Source: an uncultured Collinsella sp. (GTDB lineage: Bacteria > Actinomycetota > Coriobacteriia > Coriobacteriales > Coriobacteriaceae). From it: a DNA stretch of 64,000 nt. The DNA is taken from the NCBI GenBank assembly GCA_900541665.1, contig UQKV01000001.1, positions 55,161 to 119,160 on the forward strand, written 5' to 3'. The notes beneath the pieces were generated by a model. It saw only the letters and a program-made list of their open reading frames with translations. It made no database searches and had not been told where the DNA came from. Made by a program: the position numbers and the translations under genes. Shown here one piece after another: positions 53,560-62,992 of this stretch; positions within the stretch are counted from its first letter, which is position 1; each line of letters starts with the position of its first letter.

Positions 53560-54420
53560 TTAATTCTGTGCCGTCCAGACTTCCCCATCTCCAAAGTCGA
53601 GCAAGAGCGGAAGATGGGTATGTCGATTATCCGGTGACGGTATTTTTTTCCAATCGCCATACATCGTTGTAAGATATTTATCCGTCATACGAGGAACAGG
53701 GAATTCACTGCCTTCGAAAACCGCGCTGCTCAGAGGGAAAATCTCTGAAATAGGCACTGGCGCCATATTCGGCCAGCTTAACGTCAGACAGTAATCAGAG
53801 ACCTCACCCGTATTTGAGTCGGCAATACAGGAATCGAACAAATCCTGGTAAGAGCATGCGCCTCGAGAAACCAGTTGTTCCACCACGTGCATAGCAGAAC
53901 AACCAATTTGCTCGAGTTGACCAAGGAACCCTTTATGAGGGACAACAATGGAAGAAGAATGATATAAATAGGCTCTTTTCTGTGCAATTGATGCAGTTCG
54001 GACTTGCTTTGCACGAAGGCGTTTATCTGTATAGAGCTGGTCATATGGAAAGATGTCGACAAAAATGCCCATCGAACTGGAAGCCTCTCGAGCCTCTTGA
54101 TTCTCGAAGCGAGTTCCATCGCGATACACCTTAGCAAACATCGCAGCATAGCCAGTAGTATTCCGCGATGTATGGAGCGAATATCCTTCCGGTAACCCAC
54201 CCTCGGCTAAAGAGCAAAAGCGGTCATAATCTGAACGCATCATTCCGATATCTATATCATCATCCCAAGGGATAAACCCCCTATGACGCATTGCTCCTAA
54301 ACATGTTCCACCGTCAAGCCACCACCTGATGCCGTGCTTAGAGCAGAATGCGGCGACAACCTGAAGGATATCCAATTCAGTGTTTTGAAGCTTTAATAGC
54401 GCGTGAGCTTTAGACATCAT
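53560..54420 (-). CDS. licD: LicD family phosphocholine/phosphosugar transferase
   Basis: 286 aa. The LicD signature is complete: WWLDGGTCLGAMRHRGFIPW followed directly by DDDIDIGMMRSDYDRF (residues ~35-70), with the nucleotidyltransferase-like Gly-Thr and Asp triad. IFVDIFPYDQL follows. LicD enzymes transfer phosphocholine from CDP-choline to a glycan. The licA/licC/licB-like genes in the same island make choline the most likely cargo, although some LicD relatives move other phospho-groups. ATG 54420 (or 54417), 4 bases after the flippase stop. The longer frame into the flippase gene is not the start. Confidence 0.88.
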   Translation of the reverse strand: MMSKAHALLKLQNTELDILQVVAAFCSKHGIRWWLDGGTCLGAMRHRGFIPWDDDIDIGMMRSDYDRFCSLAEGGLPEGYSLHTSRNTTGYAAMFAKVYRDGTRFENQEAREASSSMGIFVDIFPYDQLYTDKRLRAKQVRTASIAQKRAYLYHSSSIVVPHKGFLGQLEQIGCSAMHVVEQLVSRGACSYQDLFDSCIADSNTGEVSDYCLTLSWPNMAPVPISEIFPLSSAVFEGSEFPVPRMTDKYLTTMYGDWKKIPSPDNRHTHLPLLLDFGDGEVWTAQN

Positions 54421-54424
54421 CGGC

Positions 54425-55669
54425 CTATCTCTTTTCCCCGAACCATTGTTGCGTCTGTTTCCCCAAAACAGAAGACTGATAAATAAGGCAAATGGCATTG
54501 GATATAAGCGCCGATACAGTAGGGCCATTTAAGCCAAACAGCATTTGCGCAGGAGCCATAACAGCGACAGCACTAATTAAGGACAGCATGCTGCCAACAA
54601 ATACCCCTCGGTAATTATCAAGAGAAACCAACAAATCGTTGACAAACCAAGCGATGCCAGTCAAAAAGGCACAAGCCAACATAGGCTGAAGGAGATCGGT
54701 ATGTTTAGCTATTCCAGCGCCATAAAACAGTGACAGCAATAATTTACCGAAAAAGAAAAGGGCAACTGAAGATATGACACCGACAAAAAAGATGCCAGCA
54801 AGTATTTTACCTATGAGCGAAAAAAAGGACTTTTCTCTAGAATGGTAACGCTCTACTAGATAACCTAATAAAGGATTATAAATATAGGTCGCACCCATTT
54901 GGATAATTGCCACAGGTGCAGCAACTGATGCATAAATACCCAGAGCAGAATCTCCGAATGAATAAGATAAATACTGCCTGGGAATATTCGGCGCCGCAGA
55001 CGCAGCAATGCCGCCCAGAACGATGGGCAAACAGCTACATAGGAAGGCTCTGACCTTCGCTCGGCTAATTCCAAGCTTGATTGCAGAAATCCGATTTGAT
55101 CTTGGATAATCGTAAATAACTCCGATGCCTATTGTCACTACCGTCATAAGCAACAGTGCACCTTCGAGGCTATTAAAAAATCCAAAGACAAGAATGAATG
55201 AAAGGAGAGAGCCGATGCCCTGCATTATGAGGGATTTCCCAATATAGTCCATCCTATGACCAACCTGATCATTAGCATGCATGACATCAATGACTAAGCC
55301 AGCGGTTTTATAGAGAGCATACAGAAGAATAGCGGGCACCGTACCAATACGACACGTTGCAATGGAATAGACGGCTAACATTGCAAACGCTATAAAAGTA
55401 GTAAAGAAACGAAAAGTCAGGTATTCACCAGCAGAGTTTTTCCTTTCAACATCTGCAATTTGCACCGTGTACATCCTGTATTGGGCTAATTGAGAAAACA
55501 TGTTGAAAATAGACATAGCCAGCGAATAAATGCCTGCAGCACTATATCCATCAGACAGCCGAACGACCAAAATGGTGATAAGCCACTGACAGCCTAAATT
55601 AGTCAACGAACCGACGGTATTCCAGAACATATTATGTTTAATCGAAAGAGTCTTCTCTGTGGCCTTCAC
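54425..55669 (-). CDS. Oligosaccharide-lipid flippase (Wzx type)
   Basis: 414 aa with about 12 membrane helices and the MATE/PST fold pattern: NTVGSLTNLGCQWLITILVV at the start, LASVAAPVAIIQMG-like middle helices and FGLNGPTVSALISNAICLIY at the end. It flips undecaprenyl-linked repeat units. Its presence implies a Wzx/Wzy-type product besides the ABC exporter product at 35 kb, although no obvious Wzy polymerase is in the window. The start appears to be GTG 55669. Confidence 0.88.
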   Translation of the reverse strand: MKATEKTLSIKHNMFWNTVGSLTNLGCQWLITILVVRLSDGYSAAGIYSLAMSIFNMFSQLAQYRMYTVQIADVERKNSAGEYLTFRFFTTFIAFAMLAVYSIATCRIGTVPAILLYALYKTAGLVIDVMHANDQVGHRMDYIGKSLIMQGIGSLLSFILVFGFFNSLEGALLLMTVVTIGIGVIYDYPRSNRISAIKLGISRAKVRAFLCSCLPIVLGGIAASAAPNIPRQYLSYSFGDSALGIYASVAAPVAIIQMGATYIYNPLLGYLVERYHSREKSFFSLIGKILAGIFFVGVISSVALFFFGKLLLSLFYGAGIAKHTDLLQPMLACAFLTGIAWFVNDLLVSLDNYRGVFVGSMLSLISAVAVMAPAQMLFGLNGPTVSALISNAICLIYQSSVLGKQTQQWFGEKR

Positions 55670-55713
55670 AAATATAAGCGCCCTTCTAAACCTGTCGAAA
55701 TGAGGATACGGAG

Positions 55714-56661
55714 CTATCTCGCAGCTTTAAGTTCTTTTAAAATCAAAATAAACAGCCAATTCGGCACAAGACGTATTATGATATCTGCTTTAGCGATAGA
55801 CGGGCAAGCTCGTCGGTATTTAAGTAAACCAATTATGGAGCGCCGCTCCCTTGCTTCAGCGAACCCCAATATTTCCTTTAGATGCGGTGAATCGGGAAAT
55901 CTATCGGCAAATCGCCTAGCAGTATCAACCCTGTTTTTAACTCTTGTCGAATACCAATCATCTTTTGAAGAAACACCTGCAAGGAATCCAGTTTCGTTAC
56001 CACCATGTCGACGATACTTAACCAAAGGAGTCATAGTAAAGCTGCACTTCCCCAGTTCACTGCAACCCAATGTCAACCACAAGTCATGTGCAGTCGATTC
56101 CGGAAAGGGAATCATCGACTTCGCCGCACTCGCATCTAACATGAGAGCCATACCAATGCCGTAACATACGCTTGCGGCCTGTACAGTAATATCCTCTCCA
56201 GAGCACCAATTTACTTCCGGCGAATTAGGATGAGCTTTCCTATAACTCTTTACCAGAATATTTCCGTTTTCGTCAATTACCGATCTATCACAAACATCTA
56301 GAATTGAGCCTTCTTCTAGCATATGGTTGAGCGAAACTTCAACTCTATTAGGCTCCCAAATATCATCCTGATCGCAAAGTACTACGTAATCCCCTTCCGC
56401 CAAGGAGAGCAGCGCCTCGAACGATTTGACATAACCGAGATTATTATCACCGTGATAATACCGATAGGCGTTTTTCGTTATATGCGCTTGGATAAACCGC
56501 TCTAATGAATCCGATTCAGGGCAGTCATTTCTAACTAGAAGCGTAAGCGGAAACGTTTGTTTATCTATCGAATCAAGTTGTTCCGCGAAAAACTTAAGAT
56601 CGGGTTTATAAGCTGAGAGAAGTACGCATACGCCAATATCATTTCCCATTTCTATTTCCAA
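55714..56661 (-). CDS. GT2 family glycosyltransferase
   Basis: 315 aa. ICVLLSAYKPDLKFFAEQ-type start (here GVCVLLSAYKPD), YVVLCDQDDIWEPNRV (the DQDD metal motif), MALMLDASAAKSMIPFP and AHDLWLTLGCSELG match rhamnosyl- and related transferases of capsule loci. I choose TTG 56661, which has GGGAGG just upstream; ATG 56679 and ATG 56631 are alternatives. It is the first glycan gene after the secreted repeat proteins in transcription order. Confidence 0.88.
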   Translation of the reverse strand: MEIEMGNDIGVCVLLSAYKPDLKFFAEQLDSIDKQTFPLTLLVRNDCPESDSLERFIQAHITKNAYRYYHGDNNLGYVKSFEALLSLAEGDYVVLCDQDDIWEPNRVEVSLNHMLEEGSILDVCDRSVIDENGNILVKSYRKAHPNSPEVNWCSGEDITVQAASVCYGIGMALMLDASAAKSMIPFPESTAHDLWLTLGCSELGKCSFTMTPLVKYRRHGGNETGFLAGVSSKDDWYSTRVKNRVDTARRFADRFPDSPHLKEILGFAEARERRSIIGLLKYRRACPSIAKADIIIRLVPNWLFILILKELKAAR

Positions 56662-56768
56662 AAATCCTCCCAAATTCATTGCTAAAGATTATCAAAGCAC
56701 CCTCAGTTAAAAGAAACTCTTTTAAAAATAGAGTATTTATCCCTGTCTCTTAAAACGAGTGCCTAATA

Positions 56769-58838
56769 TCAATAAGTAACAACCTTTGTTCCATAAGGAA
56801 TGTTATCGTAAATCCATTTTGCATTCTGAATCTCAAGGCGTACGCATCCAGCAGAGGATGGAACGCCCATCGTGGGATCCATCACGCGGTTGCTGTTGAC
56901 GTAGTAGGGTGAGGAATGGAATAAGTAATCACCATAGAACTGCGTGTAGAAATAGCAAGTATATCCATGCCCAAAGGAGTATCCCTTACCGTAGACTTGA
57001 TACTCCCCTATCACCGTAGGCGTGCTAGCTTTTCCCGTCGAACATACATATCGACGGTTTAAGGACCAGTTATTCCAGGATCCAGTGTAAATACTCGTAA
57101 CGCAACGTGACGTATCGACAAGTATCAGCCAATTTGTATTGCTTGAATAACTTTGAGCCTTAGCATCCATATAGTCTGACACCCACGCGCCGTTAGCCAT
57201 AAAGAAATTCCAGGATCCGTCCACAACGCGCCAGCCAGTAGCCATAGCTCCACTAGCATCAAGCCAATACCAGGTGCCGCCCAGATTGAGCCATCCTGTC
57301 TGCATATAACCAGACGAATTCAAGTAATACCAAGATCCGTTAACGGCAACCCAACCGGTTTTCATAGCATAAGTGGACGGATCTAAATAGAACCAGGAGC
57401 CATCCTTGTACAGCCAGCCAGATCGTGCATAGCCAGCGGTCTCATCAAAAAAGTACCATTTTCCGTTAACGTTCTTCCATCCAGCGCAGGGGGAGCCATC
57501 GGTTGGATCAGCATAGAACTTACAGCCTCCAAGCATCACAAACCCGTGAGCTTCGACCAATTCGCCATCGCCGTTTGATGTAAACAGTTTTCCATTACGC
57601 AATGCTCCACACAATGAGCAATCAGAGCCAGCAAAAGCCTTAGATGGCTCATCCTGAACCGAGTCCTGGACATCTACCCATTCACGACAAGCAACAGCGC
57701 CTGAAGCTTTTGCATAATAGCTTTTCCCATTTACAGAAAAATAATCAAGAAGCATTTTACCGTCGGCGGCAGGATCGAGATAATAGTATTGACCACCGTC
57801 CTTCAGCCATTCAGTCTTTATAATGCCCGACGCTTGAAAAGGCTCAGCGTAATACCAGTCTCCATTGCTCATAAACCAGCCAAGTGACAACGCTCCCGTT
57901 GAAGAAAAATGATACCGGTTGGGTCCGATGACATAAAAGCCGGTAGCCATTCTATTGTCATTTGCGACATCGAGCCAATACCAAACGCCGTTCACCAAAC
58001 GCCAGCCCGATGCAAGTGCGCCGGAACCGTCAGCGTAATACCAGTCCGTCCCATCAAACGCCCAACCAACAGCCATTGCGCCGGAATCCGATAAATAGTA
58101 AAGAGACGAACCGACAGAAACGATTCCTCTAGACATAACACCATCATTGGCGGGATCAAGCCAATACCAATTATTGCTAGTTTGAAACCAGCCGGTTAAG
58201 ACTTCACCATTGTTACCCCAATACCATAAACCGTTATCAAGGCACCAACCATTAATCAGTCCATAGGTTCCAAGAAGATAAGGGTGCCCATCAATAACAC
58301 GTCGACCAGTAGCCATAGAACAGCTGTCAAGGGAGTCAAACCAGTACCATTGGCCTCCGATAAACTGCCAACCACTTGCCAAAGCGCCTGATGGACCCGC
58401 GTAATACCACTTATTTTCAGTAAAAATCCAGCCGCAGCTCATTGCGCCGTCACGAGCGGGGTCCAAGTAGTACAACGAGTCGTCAATATTCTGCATTCCG
58501 GTCAAACGACAGCCGTCAAGATAGTAGTACCAGGACAAACCGTTCCATTGCCATCCAGATAGTTTTTCTGTCGTCGACAGGTCTTGACTTTCGACAACCT
58601 GTAGGCTCGAATCTTCCGTTGTTTTGCCGGCACAATCACTGGAGTCTTGAGAGCAACCGCCACCGACAAATGCTCCCGACCCTCCTGTCGAGTCGCGCTC
58701 TACGACACCGTTATCCGCCCCCTCTTCCACGGCATAGGCAGTGCAAGAAAATGCGGGGACGGAAACTGAGAGCAAGGCGGAAAATAGCATCAAGCCAATT
58801 ACTCGCCAACAAATTCGATGTTCAATCCAGACATTCAT
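56769..58838 (-). CDS. Secreted L,D-transpeptidase with cell-wall-binding repeats
   Basis: 689 aa. Signal peptide about 1-37 (hydrophobic VIGLMLFSALLSVSVPAF). Then some 20 copies of a choline/glucan-binding type repeat (aromatic-rich GW...WYYxxxxGxxxxGW units, such as NGSWYYLNSSGYMQTGWLNL and GGTWYWLDASGAMATGW). The C-terminal 125 residues are a YkuD domain with His ~641 in FHSSPYY and catalytic Cys ~665 in PSSAGCVRL. It would crosslink or modify peptidoglycan while attached to a surface glycan. ATG 58838, with GGGGG and GG upstream, is 42 bases after the next protein's stop, so they form an operon. Confidence 0.9.
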   Translation of the reverse strand: MNVWIEHRICWRVIGLMLFSALLSVSVPAFSCTAYAVEEGADNGVVERDSTGGSGAFVGGGCSQDSSDCAGKTTEDSSLQVVESQDLSTTEKLSGWQWNGLSWYYYLDGCRLTGMQNIDDSLYYLDPARDGAMSCGWIFTENKWYYAGPSGALASGWQFIGGQWYWFDSLDSCSMATGRRVIDGHPYLLGTYGLINGWCLDNGLWYWGNNGEVLTGWFQTSNNWYWLDPANDGVMSRGIVSVGSSLYYLSDSGAMAVGWAFDGTDWYYADGSGALASGWRLVNGVWYWLDVANDNRMATGFYVIGPNRYHFSSTGALSLGWFMSNGDWYYAEPFQASGIIKTEWLKDGGQYYYLDPAADGKMLLDYFSVNGKSYYAKASGAVACREWVDVQDSVQDEPSKAFAGSDCSLCGALRNGKLFTSNGDGELVEAHGFVMLGGCKFYADPTDGSPCAGWKNVNGKWYFFDETAGYARSGWLYKDGSWFYLDPSTYAMKTGWVAVNGSWYYLNSSGYMQTGWLNLGGTWYWLDASGAMATGWRVVDGSWNFFMANGAWVSDYMDAKAQSYSSNTNWLILVDTSRCVTSIYTGSWNNWSLNRRYVCSTGKASTPTVIGEYQVYGKGYSFGHGYTCYFYTQFYGDYLFHSSPYYVNSNRVMDPTMGVPSSAGCVRLEIQNAKWIYDNIPYGTKVVTY

Positions 58839-58880
58839 TCCAGGCCCCCAACCGATATCGACCGGCTTGCAGCAAATCAA

Positions 58881-61052
58881 TTAAATAAACGGACGGGCTG
58901 CGCCGATCACATTTCCCCTTGCGCTAATGGAATGAATTCCGACGCCCTGATGAGGCCAGGAGTCAATCATCATACCGCCGCCAAGTGCAATTGCGATATG
59001 CCCGCGATAATAAATCACATCGCCACGCTGAATTGAGTTCGCACTCACGGGCATAAAGATATTACTTCGATACCAATTCATGGAATTGTAGGTTTGGCTT
59101 GGATCCCAGCGATGGTTATAAGGGTTGTAAACACCCATATCCATGCCAGTAGCATAAAGGCACTGCAAGACAAAACCAGAGCAACCAACAGCTCCACCGG
59201 GAGCGGTAGACCAAGGCTCAATATATTGCGTACCAATATACTCATAGGCGCGCTGGATAAAGGCGTTCACGCAATCTTCCCGCGTTGCCTCGACAGAGAT
59301 GCGAGAAGGGGTCACATAGGTAAAATATCCGGTGCAATAGCTAGGCAGCTGAACAGTCCAAGAACTGACCTGAGGATACTGGGATGGATTTTGCCAGCCA
59401 ACTTTGTCGCACTGGCCATCGCTCCAGAAAACTCGACGAACGCCATCGATGGTCCTTGCGCCCGTTGCCATAGCGCCGCTGCCGTCTAACCAATACCACT
59501 TACCCGAATCTTTAAGCCAGCCAACATGCATGCTTCCATTGGACTCAAGGTAATACCATGTTCCATTCAGGCATTTCCAACCAGTTGCCATTTTTCCGTC
59601 AGCATTTAGGTAATACCATGCACCGCCAGTAAAAACCCATCCGGTCTTCATCACGCCAGAATCGGCATCAAGCCAATACCAATCGCCGTCAATCTGTAGC
59701 CATCCAAGATGAATGGCACCCGTTCCGGGCTCAGCGTAAAACCTTAGATTTGCGACATTAACCCAGCCGGACGCAACCTGCCAACCATCAGCTCCAGCGG
59801 TTTTTAGGATAGTGCCATTTTCGCGAATCACATCCTTGCAAAGATATCCATTATCATCAGCGTATCTATCAACGCCATCATTAACGGTAACCCAACTTGA
59901 AACCACAAGCCTACCGCTCTGGTTTGCAAAACAATCGTTGCCGTCCACCTCAAATAAGCCCGTTTTCATGAGATGGCTAACAGGGTCCAGGTAATACCAG
60001 CTTGTGCCTTCTTTATACCAGCCAGAAATAAGTGCACCAGATTGGGAGGCGAAATACCAGCCGTCCTCGACCTGAGCCCAACCAACAGCCATAGCCCCGT
60101 TAGGCTTTAAATAATAAGCTGCATTGCCAAGGTCTAAATACCCAACGGACATCTTACCATCGGAAGCTGGGTCGAGATAATACCAAGCGCCGTTAACGAG
60201 TTTCCAGTCAGTGGCCGCAATACCGTTAGTGCAGTAATACCAATCTACTCCGTCTTTGTACCATCCATTTGCGAGACCATAGTCACCAAAAATGTAGGTT
60301 CTTCCATCAATCTTTTGACGACCCTTAAACATGATGAACGTCTGTGAGTCAAAATAATAGCGAGCCCCACCTATCGTTTGCCATGACGAAGCAAGGGCAC
60401 CCGATGAATAAGCCCAGTACCAATTCCCGTCAACGAGAATCCAGCCGGTTTTCATAGCACCAGTGGCATCTAAATAGTATTTCCAGCTCCCGAGGTCGAC
60501 AAAACCAACCTGCATTATATTGGTGGCAGGATCCAGGTAATACCATGTGCCGTCTTGATAAAACCAACCAGCAGCTAAATCGCCTCCAGCATTGGCATAA
60601 AACCAATTTCCATCTGAGTTACGTAGCCAGCAGTTCTGATATAGCGCGCCAAAAGGCGTTGCGGCATTGCCGTCATTCGCATAAAACGAAGCAGTCGATC
60701 CACCAGCATCGGTCACATTGAAATAACCTGTCTGCATTGCACCATCATTGGCTGGATCAAGCCAATACCAATAGCCCCCGCTTTGCAGCCAGCCAGTTTG
60801 GTGTTTACCGTTTTTTCCGTAATACCAAACTCCAGACGACTCGTCTCGTTGCCAGCCATCTTTTATGACGGAAGAATTATCAGGTTGCAAATCATCGGAA
60901 ACCACAGAAGAAAAATCCGCTTTTGACTCAATACTCTGAGCCTCAACGGAATCCTGTGCAAACGCGACATTCGCGCTCAGGGGCAAGCAGCAAGCAGTGA
61001 TTAATGACGCGGCAGCACAAACAAGCGTGGCCTTCTTTTCGAATCGATACAT
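58881..61052 (-). CDS. Secreted NlpC/P60 hydrolase with cell-wall-binding repeats
   Basis: 723 aa. Signal peptide 1-~32 (cleavage near NVAFAQD). About 20 aromatic repeats like those of its neighbour (GSGVYYG-type units such as GKWYWLDGSGAMATGARTID and ESNGSMHVGWLKDSG). C-terminal NlpC/P60 domain with catalytic Cys ~624 in AVGCSGFVLQ, His ~685 in YRGHIAIALG, and a SWPHQG third position. Expected to cut peptidoglycan stem peptides. ATG 61052, GGGAGGG upstream. The DNA of the repeats is itself repetitive, so recombination between the two genes is possible. Confidence 0.9.
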   Translation of the reverse strand: MYRFEKKATLVCAAASLITACCLPLSANVAFAQDSVEAQSIESKADFSSVVSDDLQPDNSSVIKDGWQRDESSGVWYYGKNGKHQTGWLQSGGYWYWLDPANDGAMQTGYFNVTDAGGSTASFYANDGNAATPFGALYQNCWLRNSDGNWFYANAGGDLAAGWFYQDGTWYYLDPATNIMQVGFVDLGSWKYYLDATGAMKTGWILVDGNWYWAYSSGALASSWQTIGGARYYFDSQTFIMFKGRQKIDGRTYIFGDYGLANGWYKDGVDWYYCTNGIAATDWKLVNGAWYYLDPASDGKMSVGYLDLGNAAYYLKPNGAMAVGWAQVEDGWYFASQSGALISGWYKEGTSWYYLDPVSHLMKTGLFEVDGNDCFANQSGRLVVSSWVTVNDGVDRYADDNGYLCKDVIRENGTILKTAGADGWQVASGWVNVANLRFYAEPGTGAIHLGWLQIDGDWYWLDADSGVMKTGWVFTGGAWYYLNADGKMATGWKCLNGTWYYLESNGSMHVGWLKDSGKWYWLDGSGAMATGARTIDGVRRVFWSDGQCDKVGWQNPSQYPQVSSWTVQLPSYCTGYFTYVTPSRISVEATREDCVNAFIQRAYEYIGTQYIEPWSTAPGGAVGCSGFVLQCLYATGMDMGVYNPYNHRWDPSQTYNSMNWYRSNIFMPVSANSIQRGDVIYYRGHIAIALGGGMMIDSWPHQGVGIHSISARGNVIGAARPFI

Positions 61053-61150
61053 AAGCGACCCTCCCAGATATCTCATTTATTTATTTTAATCCACATTCCA
61101 GGATTGATTTTCGTTACTGTCTGTTCAGTCTATGTAGATAAATATATTAA

Positions 61151-61169
61151 ATTGAACATATCGTTCAAT
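61151..61169 (+). promoter_or_regulatory. Perfect palindrome (candidate operator) upstream of the licC-licA fusion
   Basis: ATTGAAC (61151-61157) and GTTCAAT (61163-61169) are exact inverted repeats with a 5-base centre. They follow directly after a TATATT -10-like box (61143-61148), so a bound protein would cover the transcription start. The region 61053-61217 is the shared control region of two divergent units. Confidence 0.5.
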
Positions 61170-61217
61170 CATTCTATTCTTTCCCTGAGCAATGAACATC
61201 TTAATTGGAGGCCTGCA

Positions 61218-62990
61218 GTGGAACTGACCAAGCGTAACTTTACTGTTCTGTACGAATACCTAAAGAACCCATATGCTAGCCAGCGAGAAGTTGCCGAGCG
61301 CACTGGCCTCTCACTTGGATCGGTAAACGCAGCAAATAAAGAGCTTACGAATGAGGGCCTTCTCGAATCGGACAGCCTAACCGACAGCGGTTACGAAGCA
61401 CTTCACCCCTATAAGGTTGAAAACGCAGTGATATTGGCTGCGGGGCTTTCGAGCCGCTTTGCTCCCATTTCGTATGAAAAGCCCAAAGGCCTTTTAAAGG
61501 TACGTGGTGAGATTCTCATCGAACGTCAGATTAGGCAGCTGCAAGACGCAGGTATCAGCAATATCACCGTCGTTGTCGGCTATAAAAAAGAATATTTCTT
61601 CTATCTCGAAAGCAAGTTCGGCGTCTCGATTGTCGTCAACAACGAATATGCATCCAAAAATAACCACGCATCGCTTATGTGCGTAAAAGAGCGGCTTGGC
61701 AACACCTATATTTGCTCAAGCGATGATTACCTTCTAAACAATCCGTTTGAAGCATACGTTTGGAAAGCATTTTATTCTGCTCAATATGCTGAAGGCGCCA
61801 CCAAAGAATGGTGCATTCAAACCGGAGCAATGGACAGAATCACCAATGTTACGATTGGCGGTTCCGATGCTTGGTATATGCTTGGACATGTCTACTTTGA
61901 TAAAGCCTTCTCGCTTGCATTTAAGCAGATTCTCGAAACGGAATATAACAAGCCCGAAACAACGGACAAGCTTTGGGAAGATCTATATATCGAGCACATC
62001 AAGGAGCTCGATATGGTTATCAAGAAGTATCCTGAGGGCGAGATCAACGAATTCGATTCTCTTGATGAACTGCGTGCCTTTGATCCGCATTTTATCGAAA
62101 ACGTTGACTCCGATATTTTCGATAACATCGAGCAAGTGCTCGGCTGCTCCAAATCAGAGATTCACGACGTTTATCCCCTTAAACAAGGTCTTACGAATCT
62201 ATCGTGCCACTTTAGAACCAATGACGGAGAGTACGTTTACCGCCATCCGGGAGTCGGGACCGAACTGCTTATTAACAGAAATGGAGAAGTAGCCGCACTT
62301 AAAAAGGCCAAGGAACTCGGCCTTGACGATACGTTTATTCATGAGGACCCAAAGCGTGGTTGGAAAATTTCGAAGTTTGTACCCAACGCAAAGCAGCCTG
62401 ATCCGCATGATGCTGCCCAAATGAATCGAATGATGCAGATGTGTCGTTCGCTTCACGAGAGTGGTGCAAATGTCGAAACCGAATTTGACTTCTACCTCGA
62501 AGCGAAGCGCTACGAATCACTTCTTCTGGAAAAAGGTCCCATCGACATTCCAGGCTACAGGGAGATGTCCGCCGAAATCGATGAATTGGAGCGCTTTGTA
62601 CAGGCCGATAATGCACCAAAATGCCTTTGCCACAATGACTTCTTTTACCTCAATTTCCTTATCGATGAGAACGACAAGTACTATCTCATTGACTGGGAAT
62701 ATGCTGGCATGAGCGATTACGCAAACGATTTTGGAACGTGCAGTGTCTGCTGCGAGCTTTCCGAAGATGAAGTCGACCGCGCGCTTGATGCATATTTTGG
62801 GCGCAAGGCAACAAACAACGAAGTTGCGCATAACTATGCGCACATTGCCCTTGCAGGATGGTGCTGGTACCTCTGGTCTCTTCTGAAAGAAGCCGAAGGT
62901 GACTTCGTGGGCGAGTGGCTCTATATCTACTTCAATTACGGTGCCAAATACCTTAAAAAGGCACTGGAGATCTATCGGAAAGGTGAGTAA
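61218..62990 (+). CDS. licC-licA: Winged-helix + phosphocholine cytidylyltransferase + choline kinase fusion
   Basis: 590 aa, three parts. Residues 1-60 form a winged helix-turn-helix (YASQREVAERTGLSLGSVNA, then KELTNEGLLES). Residues ~68-300 form a LicC-like NTP transferase: NAVILAAGLSSRF (69-81), KPKGLLKVRGE, and SSDDYLLNN. Residues ~330-590 form a LicA-like APH-fold kinase: CHNDFFYLNFL (His ~472) and LIDWEYAG (Asp ~491). The product would phosphorylate choline and convert it to CDP-choline. I choose GTG 61218 (GGAG 7 bases upstream); the longer frame to 61104 runs through the promoter region. The DNA-binding part may autoregulate through the adjacent palindrome (inference). Confidence 0.88.
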   Translation: MELTKRNFTVLYEYLKNPYASQREVAERTGLSLGSVNAANKELTNEGLLESDSLTDSGYEALHPYKVENAVILAAGLSSRFAPISYEKPKGLLKVRGEILIERQIRQLQDAGISNITVVVGYKKEYFFYLESKFGVSIVVNNEYASKNNHASLMCVKERLGNTYICSSDDYLLNNPFEAYVWKAFYSAQYAEGATKEWCIQTGAMDRITNVTIGGSDAWYMLGHVYFDKAFSLAFKQILETEYNKPETTDKLWEDLYIEHIKELDMVIKKYPEGEINEFDSLDELRAFDPHFIENVDSDIFDNIEQVLGCSKSEIHDVYPLKQGLTNLSCHFRTNDGEYVYRHPGVGTELLINRNGEVAALKKAKELGLDDTFIHEDPKRGWKISKFVPNAKQPDPHDAAQMNRMMQMCRSLHESGANVETEFDFYLEAKRYESLLLEKGPIDIPGYREMSAEIDELERFVQADNAPKCLCHNDFFYLNFLIDENDKYYLIDWEYAGMSDYANDFGTCSVCCELSEDEVDRALDAYFGRKATNNEVAHNYAHIALAGWCWYLWSLLKEAEGDFVGEWLYIYFNYGAKYLKKALEIYRKGE

Positions 62991-62992
62991 CG

